From Streptomyces sp. JB150 (GTDB taxonomy: Bacteria; Actinomycetota; Actinomycetes; Streptomycetales; Streptomycetaceae): 64,000 bases of DNA. Location of the stretch: contig NZ_CP049780.1 of the NCBI RefSeq assembly GCF_011193355.1, positions 5,499,803 through 5,563,802 on the forward strand. The letters run 5' to 3'. Made by a program: the position numbers and the translations under genes. Numbering within the stretch: position 1 is the first letter of the stretch; the number at the start of each line of letters is the position of its first letter. The notes beneath the pieces were generated by a model, which worked only from the letters and a program-made list of their open reading frames with translations, was not told the DNA's origin and ran no database searches. This document shows positions 15,459 through 21,939 of this stretch, piece after piece.

Positions 15459-17639
15459 GTGCACGGGACGGACGCGGACGCGGACACGGCGGCTGGTCAG
15501 GGGGCAAGGGCGATGGACAGCGACGGGACCCGGGAGGCGCGGGGCACGCATGCGGAACCGGTACCTCGTCCGGCGCAGCCGCCGGAGATGCCGTCCCTGC
15601 CCCCCCGCCCCGCGGCGGCACCACCCGTGCCGCCCCTCCCCGACGGCTCCGCCTTCCTGAGCTGGCTGCGCACCCCCCGGCCCGAGGCCGCGCCCGGCGT
15701 CTGGCGGTTCGGGCACAAGCCGCGGCCCGACGAGGAACCGGAGCTGGTGCCCGGCCGGCAGCTGGCCGCCGGGGCCCTGATCGCGTTCCTGGTCGGCTGG
15801 CTGATCTGGTCGCTGCTGTGGAACGGCTACCTCGGCGGCTGGTGGCTGCTGCCGCTGTACGCGATGATCCCGGACTCCTGGGCCGAGCCGCACAGCTTCG
15901 CCGCCGTCGTGGTCGTCTACGCCTACTACGCGATCGTCGCCCTGGTCATCCTGGTCGGTGTCGGCCGGCTGGGCCGCTGGGGCGAGCTGTGGCGCCGCTA
16001 CGGCCCGCCCGCCTGGCGGCGCTCCACCGCCCCGGAGAACCAGCGCCCGCCCGCCCTCGAGGAGGACCCCGCCGAGTTCCCCGCGCTGCGCGCCGCCGGC
16101 GCCTCCGACGCCGCCGACCGGCTCGCCACCGAGGCCCGCCAGGGCCTGATGCGGGACGTCGACCACGCCCGCATCACCCGCGCCTGGCAGGGCGTGCACA
16201 GCGGCCGGCACTCCCTCGCCACCTTCACCGGCGCCGTCCTGCGGGAGGGCTCCGCCGCCTGCCCGCACCCCTCCGGCGCCCGCGACCTGCCGGGCCGCCA
16301 GGCCCGGCACGACCTGCTCACCGGCCAGGTCCGGCTCGGCACCACCGCCGACGACCCGCGCAACCCCTACGCCTACCGCGGCACCGGCCTCGCCCTCGGC
16401 CCCGAACTGCTCGGCACCTCCCTGCTCGCCGTCGGCCCGGCCGGCTCCGGCAAGACCGGCACCCTGGTGCGTCCGCTCGCCGAGTCGCTGTGCCTGCACG
16501 CGCTGACCGGGCGGGCCGCCGTCGTGGTCGTCGGCGCGGCGGGCGCCGGACTGGGTCCGGCCGAGGCCTACGACGTCGTCGTGCGCATCGGCAACCCCGA
16601 GTCGATGTACGACCTCGACCTGTACGGCGGCAACACCGACCCCGACGAGGCCGCCGCCATACTGGCCGAAGCCCTGGTGGGCGACCTCGCCGACCCGCAC
16701 CCCGGCAGCGACAGCCGCCGCTCCACCACCGTCCTCGCCCAGCTCCTCGGCCCCTATCGCGCCGTCCACGGCCGCTTCCCGTCCGTCCCCGAGCTGCGCG
16801 CGCTGCTCGACGGCGCGCCCGGCCCGCTCGCCGAGCTGCGCGCCGGTCTCGTCGAGGCCGGGCAGGAGTCGCTGCTGCGCGAACTGGACGCGCGCGAGCG
16901 GCAGATGGCCCACCCGGGGGACGTCAGCGGGGTCCTGGCCGACCGGATCGCCCTGCTCGACCGCCCGGCGTTCGCGGGCTTCTTCGACACCTCCGGCCAG
17001 TCCCGGCCGTTCTCCCTCAAGGCCCTCGACCACCCGGTCCGGGTCCGCATCGACCTGCCCGCGCGCGGCCACGCGGACGCCTCCCGGATCCTGGCCCGGC
17101 TGGTGCTCGCCCAGTTCACGGCGAGCGTGGCGGTGCGGGAGGACCGCTCGCTGTTCGCCTGCCTGATCCTCGACGACGCGACCGGCGTGGTGACCCCGGA
17201 GTCGGTGCGCGGCATCCAGCGCCTGCGCTCCGCCAACGCGGGCGCCGTCCTCACACTGCGCACCCTCGACGACGTACCGCGCCCGCTGCGCGGCCCGCTC
17301 CTCGGCGCCACCGGATGCCGGATCGCCCTGTCCGGCCTCACCCCCTGGGACGGGCAGGACTTCGCCGAGGTGTGGGGCAAGGAGTGGACCGAGGCCCGCG
17401 ACGTCACCGACCGGCAGATCATCGCCGAGACCCCCGCCGGGAAGGCCGTGCACATGCTGCGCCGGGTCATCACCGGCAAGGCGCCGACCGCGCGCGCGGT
17501 GACCGTACGGCAGGTGGAGCGGGAACGCTGGTCCGCGTCGGAGCTGGCGCACGCGGTGCCGCCCGGCCACGCGGTGCTCTCCCTCACGAACGTCAAGGGC
17601 GAGCACGCGCCGCCGCTGCTGGTGGACCTGCGGGGCTGA
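15456..17639 (+). CDS. Membrane-anchored P-loop NTPase (VirD4/TraG-like ATP/GTP-binding protein)
   Basis: A 727-residue protein. After a Pro-rich cytoplasmic leader (1-100) come two membrane segments (about 108-130 and 145-172, including AAVVVVYAYYAIVALVILVG). The cytoplasmic part carries Walker A GPAGSGKT (about 327-334) and a likely Walker B, FACLILDDATG (about 568). The arrangement of two membrane helices followed by a large NTPase domain resembles coupling or DNA/protein-pumping ATPases of the VirD4/TraG kind, but no relaxase or conjugation gene is nearby, and related proteins appear to be chromosomal in Streptomyces. Function is unknown. The ATG at 15456 may be leaderless; an in-frame ATG at 15513 after GGGGGCAAGGGCG is the alternative start. 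Confidence 0.82.
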   Translation: MVHGTDADADTAAGQGARAMDSDGTREARGTHAEPVPRPAQPPEMPSLPPRPAAAPPVPPLPDGSAFLSWLRTPRPEAAPGVWRFGHKPRPDEEPELVPGRQLAAGALIAFLVGWLIWSLLWNGYLGGWWLLPLYAMIPDSWAEPHSFAAVVVVYAYYAIVALVILVGVGRLGRWGELWRRYGPPAWRRSTAPENQRPPALEEDPAEFPALRAAGASDAADRLATEARQGLMRDVDHARITRAWQGVHSGRHSLATFTGAVLREGSAACPHPSGARDLPGRQARHDLLTGQVRLGTTADDPRNPYAYRGTGLALGPELLGTSLLAVGPAGSGKTGTLVRPLAESLCLHALTGRAAVVVVGAAGAGLGPAEAYDVVVRIGNPESMYDLDLYGGNTDPDEAAAILAEALVGDLADPHPGSDSRRSTTVLAQLLGPYRAVHGRFPSVPELRALLDGAPGPLAELRAGLVEAGQESLLRELDARERQMAHPGDVSGVLADRIALLDRPAFAGFFDTSGQSRPFSLKALDHPVRVRIDLPARGHADASRILARLVLAQFTASVAVREDRSLFACLILDDATGVVTPESVRGIQRLRSANAGAVLTLRTLDDVPRPLRGPLLGATGCRIALSGLTPWDGQDFAEVWGKEWTEARDVTDRQIIAETPAGKAVHMLRRVITGKAPTARAVTVRQVERERWSASELAHAVPPGHAVLSLTNVKGEHAPPLLVDLRG

Positions 17640-17746
17640 AGCGGCGTCTCGCGGTCATACGGTGAGGCAGAATCGGTACCGGTCGTTCATACGCGACGGC
17701 CAAAAGATCACCCCGATTCCCCCTCCTCGAAGGCTCTGAAGGCCCC

Positions 17747-19324
17747 ATGCCTCCCACGCTCGCCTCCCTCGTCCACCACTCGGCGCTCAAGCTGACCGTC
17801 CGGGCGGGCGCGGACCGGCTGGACGTGCCCGTCCGCTGGGCGCACGTCAGCGAGCTGGCCGACCCCGTGCCGTACATGGAGGGCGGGGAACTGCTCCTGA
17901 TCACCGCGCTGAAGCTGGACGCGGAGGATCCGGAGGCCATGCGGCGCTATGTGCGGCGGCTGGCCGGCGCGGGCGTCGTCGGCCTCGGCTTCGCGATCGG
18001 GGTGAACTACGAGGAGATCCCGCAGGCACTGGTCGACGCGGCCGAGGAAGAGGGCCTGCCGCTCCTCGAAGTGCCCCGCCGCACCCCCTTCCTGGCGATC
18101 ACGAAGGCGGTCTCGGCGGCCATCGCGGCCGACCAGTACCGCGCGGTCACGGCCGGCTTCGCGGCCCAGCGCGAACTGACGAAACAGGCCCTGAACGACG
18201 GCCCCGAAGGGCTGCTCGGCGCGCTCGCCGCCCAGGTCGACGGCTGGGCGGCGCTCTACGACGCGTCCGGCGCCGTCGTCGCCGCGGCCCCCGAGTGGGC
18301 GGGCCGCCGCGCCGCCCGCCTCACCGCCGACGTCGAACGCCTGCGCGACCGGCCGGCCCCGGCCAGCTCGGTGGTCGGCGGCCCCGACCACGAGGACCGC
18401 GTCGAACTGCACTCCCTCGGCACCGGCCGCCGCCCGCGCGCCGCCCTCGCCGTCGGCACGGAAGCCGCCCTCGGCACCGCCGAGCGCTACGCCGTCCACT
18501 CCGCCATCGCCCTGCTCACCCTCACCACCGAACGCTCCCGCTCCCTGCACGAGGCCGAGCAGCGCATCGGTGCGGCGGTGCTGCGGATGCTCCTCGCGGG
18601 CGAACCGGACCACGCCCGCGCCGTCGCCGGAGACCTCTACGGCGGCCTCCTCGACGCCCCCTTCCGCGTGATCGTCGCCGAGGGCGACGCGGGCGGGGGC
18701 GGCCTGGCCGAGGCGGTCGAGGCGGCCGGCGCCCGGGCCGGCGAGGCGGTGCTGGCCGTGCCCGAGGGCGACCGCCTGATCGTCCTCGCCGCGGACGGCG
18801 GCGCGGCGGCCCACGCCTGCGCCGAGTACGCGGCGGCCCTGGAGGCGGCCCGCGGCACGCCGTCCTCCGTCCGCGAACCCTCCCCGGCGGAGGGCGACGA
18901 CCTGGTGATCGGCCTCTCCGCCCCCGCGGGCCCCATCACCGCCGCGGCCGCCTACAAACAGGCCGAACAGGCGCTGTCGGTGGCCCGCCGCCGCGGCCGC
19001 ATTCTCGTCGAACACGAACAGCTGGCGTCGGGCTCGGTGCTGCCGCTCCTGGCCGACGACGCGGTCAAGGCCTTCGCCGACGGCCTCCTGCGCGCCCTGC
19101 GCGAACACGACGCCACCGGCCGCGGCGACCTCGTCGCCTCGCTGCGCGCCTGGCTCTCCCGCCACGGCCAGTGGGACGCCGCAGCCGCCGACCTCGGCGT
19201 CCACCGCCACACCCTCCGCTACCGGATGCGGCGGGTCGAGGAGATCCTGGGGCGCTCCCTGGACGACCCGGACGTCCGGATGGAACTGTGGCTGGCGTTG
19301 AAGGCCACGGCGGCGGAGCAGTAG
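17747..19324 (+). CDS. PucR-family transcriptional regulator
   Basis: A 525-residue regulator with the three-part PucR layout. The N-terminal PucR domain (about 5-125) has HVSELADPVPYMEGGELLLI, a sensor fold linked to purine or amine catabolism. A degenerate GGDEF-like middle section follows (about 290-430). The C-terminus (about 455-515) is the PucR helix-turn-helix, with WDAAAADLGVHRHTLRYRMR followed by RVEEILGRSLDDP. The ATG at 17747 follows GAAGGCCCC. Regulators of this group control purine, GABA or polyamine use; placed between gabT and an aldehyde dehydrogenase, GABA or polyamine catabolism is a reasonable target, but this is inference. The next gene starts immediately after the stop. 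Confidence 0.9.
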   Translation: MPPTLASLVHHSALKLTVRAGADRLDVPVRWAHVSELADPVPYMEGGELLLITALKLDAEDPEAMRRYVRRLAGAGVVGLGFAIGVNYEEIPQALVDAAEEEGLPLLEVPRRTPFLAITKAVSAAIAADQYRAVTAGFAAQRELTKQALNDGPEGLLGALAAQVDGWAALYDASGAVVAAAPEWAGRRAARLTADVERLRDRPAPASSVVGGPDHEDRVELHSLGTGRRPRAALAVGTEAALGTAERYAVHSAIALLTLTTERSRSLHEAEQRIGAAVLRMLLAGEPDHARAVAGDLYGGLLDAPFRVIVAEGDAGGGGLAEAVEAAGARAGEAVLAVPEGDRLIVLAADGGAAAHACAEYAAALEAARGTPSSVREPSPAEGDDLVIGLSAPAGPITAAAAYKQAEQALSVARRRGRILVEHEQLASGSVLPLLADDAVKAFADGLLRALREHDATGRGDLVASLRAWLSRHGQWDAAAADLGVHRHTLRYRMRRVEEILGRSLDDPDVRMELWLALKATAAEQ

Positions 19325-20017
19325 ATGCCCGGCGAGCCGCCGGCCTTCCTGATGACGGTGGAGGACGTCTTCGTCCTCGACCAGGGCAGGCTCGCCATGG
19401 CGGCGGGCCGGATCGAGCGCGGCCGTGTCCGCCGGGGCGACGAGGTGGCGATCGTCGGCTTCGGCACCGAGGAGAACGTCCGGGTGACGGGCATCCGCGA
19501 CGGCGGGCGCGAGACCGACGAGCCCGGCGCGTGCGCCAACGTCGCCCTGCTGCTCCCGGGCGCGGTGGCCGCCGTACTCGAACGCGGACAGGTACTCGCG
19601 GCGCCGGGCTCCATCCGCGCGTACGGCGCCCTCACCGCCGACCTCGCGGTGCTGGCGGAGGACGAGGGCGGCGCCGAGGTGCGCACCGGTGACACCCTGG
19701 ACTGCTACCTGCGCGGCGCCGCAGTCGTGGGCACGGTGACCCTGCCCCCCGGCCTGGACGCACTCCGACCGCTCCACCGGGCCACCGTCCGGATCGACCT
19801 CGACCGGCCCGTCCCGCTGGAGTCCGGCCACCGTTTCGCCTTCCGCCGACACGGCCGCGCCGCGGGTTCCGGCACCGTGACCCGGCTGCTCGGGTCAGCC
19901 CCGGCCGCGGGCTCCGAACCGCCGGATGACGGCCTTCAGCAGATCGGTCCGGTCGACCTGCAGCGCGCAGCCGCCGTCCCCGCCGACCGCCGCCGGCACC
20001 GCATCTCGGGGGCATAG
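19325..20017 (+). CDS. Orphan protein resembling EF-Tu domains II and III, without a GTPase domain
   Basis: A 230-residue protein. Residues 8-45 (FLMTVEDVFVLDQGRLAMAA then GRIERGRVRRGDEVAIVGFG) follow EF-Tu domain II (FLMPIEDVF...GRVERGTIKVGEEVEIVG). Residues ~65-100 (ACANVALLLPGAVAAVLERG then QVLAAPGSIRAY) match the domain II-III junction (DNVGLLLRG...ERGQVLAKPG). Residues ~150-190 resemble the end of domain III. There is no P-loop, DxxG or NKxD, so it cannot bind GTP as EF-Tu does. The last ~40 residues match nothing I know. The ATG directly follows the pucR stop (TAGATG) with GGAG eight bases before it, so it is translated together with the regulator. Confidence 0.82.
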   Translation: MPGEPPAFLMTVEDVFVLDQGRLAMAAGRIERGRVRRGDEVAIVGFGTEENVRVTGIRDGGRETDEPGACANVALLLPGAVAAVLERGQVLAAPGSIRAYGALTADLAVLAEDEGGAEVRTGDTLDCYLRGAAVVGTVTLPPGLDALRPLHRATVRIDLDRPVPLESGHRFAFRRHGRAAGSGTVTRLLGSAPAAGSEPPDDGLQQIGPVDLQRAAAVPADRRRHRISGA

Positions 20018-20254
20018 CCAAGGGCAGTGTGAAGCCCCTGAACCGCTGGCGTGCGAGATCGGAGTCCTCGCGAGATCACCTACGGTGGACGAACCTTCGT
20101 CGCGCGGCGACCCCCGAGCGGCCGGACGGTCCAAACCGGCGCACCCCCACCCCCCACCACTACACTCTGGACAAGCCCCCCACCGCCCCTCCGCCCCTAC
20201 CGTGGAGCCGACAGGCAACACCACCCCCAACGCGGAAGGGCACGGGCTTCGACC

Positions 20255-21700
20255 ATGACCTCCACCCACGCCTTCTGGCTCGCCGGCCGTCCGGTCACCG
20301 GTGAGAGCACCTTCGATGTCACCAACCCGTGGGACGGTCGGCTCGTCGGGCAGGTCAGCCTGCCGACCGACGCGCAGGTCGAGGAGGCCGTGGCCGCCGC
20401 GTACGCCGTGCGGGACGAGTTCGCCGCGACGCCCGCGCACGTGCGTGCCGCCGCGCTCGACCACGTCAGCAAGCGGCTCGCCGAGCGCACCGAGGAGATC
20501 GCGCGGCTGATCTCCGCCGAGAACGGCAAGCCGATCAAGTGGGCCCGCGGCGAGGTGGGCCGCGCGGTGTCCGTGTTCCGGTTCGCGGCCGAGGAGGCCC
20601 GGCGGTTCAACGGCGGCGAGGCGCAGCGCCTCGACACCGACCTCGGCGGCCAGGGCCGGCTCGCGCTCACGCGGCGGTTCCCCAAGGGCGTCGTGCTCGG
20701 CATCGCGCCGTTCAACTTCCCGCTGAACCTGTGCGCCCACAAGGTCGCCCCGGCGATCGCGGTCGGCGCGCCGATCATCCTCAAGCCCGCCCCGGCCACC
20801 CCCCTCTCCGGCCTGATCCTCGGTGAGCTGCTGGCCGAGACCGAGCTGCCCGCCGGCTCCTGGAGCATCCTCCCGGTGGAGAACGACCGGATGCCCGCCC
20901 TCGTGCAGGACGAGCGGCTGCCGGTCATCTCCTTCACCGGTTCCGACAAGGTCGGTTACGCGATCATGGACTCGGCGCCGCGCAAGCACTGCACCCTGGA
21001 GCTGGGCGGCAACGGCGCCGCGGTCGTCCTCGCCGACTGGGCGAGCGACGAGGACCTGGACTGGGCGGCGAACCGCATCGCCACCTTCTCCAACTACCAG
21101 GGCGGCCAGTCCTGCATCTCCGTGCAGCGGGTCATCGCCGACGCCGCCGTCTACGACCGGCTGCTGCCGCGCATCGTCGCCGCCGTCGAGGCCCAGGTCA
21201 CCGGTGACCCGAGCGACGACGCCACCGACGTCGGCCCGCTGGTCAGCGAGGACGCCGCCAAGCGCGTCGAGTCCTGGGTGGACGAGGCCGTCGCCGCGGG
21301 CGCCAAGCTGCTCGCCGGCGGCAAGCGCGACGGCGCCTCCTACGCCCCGACCGTCCTCGCCGAGGTCCCGGCCGACGTGACGATCGCCTGCGAGGAGGTC
21401 TTCGGGCCGGTCCTCACCGTGCAGAAGGTGGACGGCGAGGCCGAGGCCTTCGCCGCCGTGAACGACTCCAAGTTCGGTCTCCAGGCCGGCGTCTTCACGC
21501 ACGACCTCCAGACCGCCTTCCGCGCCCACCGCGCCCTGGAGGTCGGCGGCGTGGTCATCGGCGACGTGCCGTCCTACCGCGCCGACCAGATGCCGTACGG
21601 CGGTGTCAAGCAGTCCGGCGTGGGCCGCGAGGGCGTGCGGTACGCCATGGACGACTACACCTACGAGCGGGTGCTCGTCCTCACCGGTCTCGCTCTCTGA
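20255..21700 (+). CDS. NAD(P)-dependent aldehyde dehydrogenase (possible succinic-semialdehyde dehydrogenase)
   Basis: A 481-residue aldehyde dehydrogenase. Landmarks are IAPFNFPLNLCAHKVAPAIA, the cofactor loop FTGSDKVGYAI, general base Glu in LELGGNGAAVV, catalytic Cys in GGQSCISVQRV and CEEVFGPVLTV. FNFP and the QSC form of the cysteine motif place it nearer the lactaldehyde / non-phosphorylating glyceraldehyde-3-phosphate group than the gene at 3314, so the two are not recent duplicates. Its proximity to gabT and the PucR-type gene makes succinic semialdehyde a plausible substrate, but sequence alone does not settle this. The ATG at 20255 is chosen by alignment to the family start; the 237-base gap before it contains no gene. 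A strong terminator follows. Confidence 0.9.
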   Translation: MTSTHAFWLAGRPVTGESTFDVTNPWDGRLVGQVSLPTDAQVEEAVAAAYAVRDEFAATPAHVRAAALDHVSKRLAERTEEIARLISAENGKPIKWARGEVGRAVSVFRFAAEEARRFNGGEAQRLDTDLGGQGRLALTRRFPKGVVLGIAPFNFPLNLCAHKVAPAIAVGAPIILKPAPATPLSGLILGELLAETELPAGSWSILPVENDRMPALVQDERLPVISFTGSDKVGYAIMDSAPRKHCTLELGGNGAAVVLADWASDEDLDWAANRIATFSNYQGGQSCISVQRVIADAAVYDRLLPRIVAAVEAQVTGDPSDDATDVGPLVSEDAAKRVESWVDEAVAAGAKLLAGGKRDGASYAPTVLAEVPADVTIACEEVFGPVLTVQKVDGEAEAFAAVNDSKFGLQAGVFTHDLQTAFRAHRALEVGGVVIGDVPSYRADQMPYGGVKQSGVGREGVRYAMDDYTYERVLVLTGLAL

Positions 21701-21716
21701 GGCGGCCGACAGGCCG

Positions 21717-21752
21717 ACGGCCGGAGCCCGACTGTGCGGGGGCTCCGGCCGT
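21717..21752 (+). terminator. Intrinsic-type terminator after the aldehyde dehydrogenase gene
   Basis: ACGGCCGGAGCCC (21717-21729) pairs perfectly with GGGCTCCGGCCGT (21740-21752) across a ten-base loop, then TGTCATG. It begins 17 bases after the stop codon. Confidence 0.8.
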
Positions 21753-21874
21753 TGTCATGCACGGCGGTTGTCGTCCACGGCAGTCAGGTGTCGTCCACCG
21801 GGCGGGCGGCGCCCCCTCTGGCTCATGGGAACCATTTTCAGGTAAGCTCTTCTCGACGCGAGCTCGCCGTCCCG

Positions 21875-21914
21875 AAGGGGCCCGGCACCGATGCCTTCCG
21901 GTGCCGGGCCCCTT
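21875..21914 (-). terminator. Terminator of the GH3 gene
   Basis: AAGGGGCCCGGCACC (21875-21889) and GGTGCCGGGCCCCTT (21900-21914) form a perfect 15-bp stem with a ten-base loop, 25 bases past the GH3 stop on the minus strand. With the hairpin at 21717 it separates two convergent units. Confidence 0.8.
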
Positions 21915-21939
21915 CCCCGCGCCGGCCTGGTCCGGACCC

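Noticed and set aside
15456..17639. The VirD4-like NTPase as part of an integrated conjugative element
   Set aside because: No relaxase, integrase, att repeat or replication gene is present, and the neighbours are ordinary chromosomal genes.
20018..20254. A short gene or riboswitch before the second aldehyde dehydrogenase
   Set aside because: No frame has family similarity, and I could not draw a convincing conserved RNA structure; only weak -10-like TACACT is seen near 20162.
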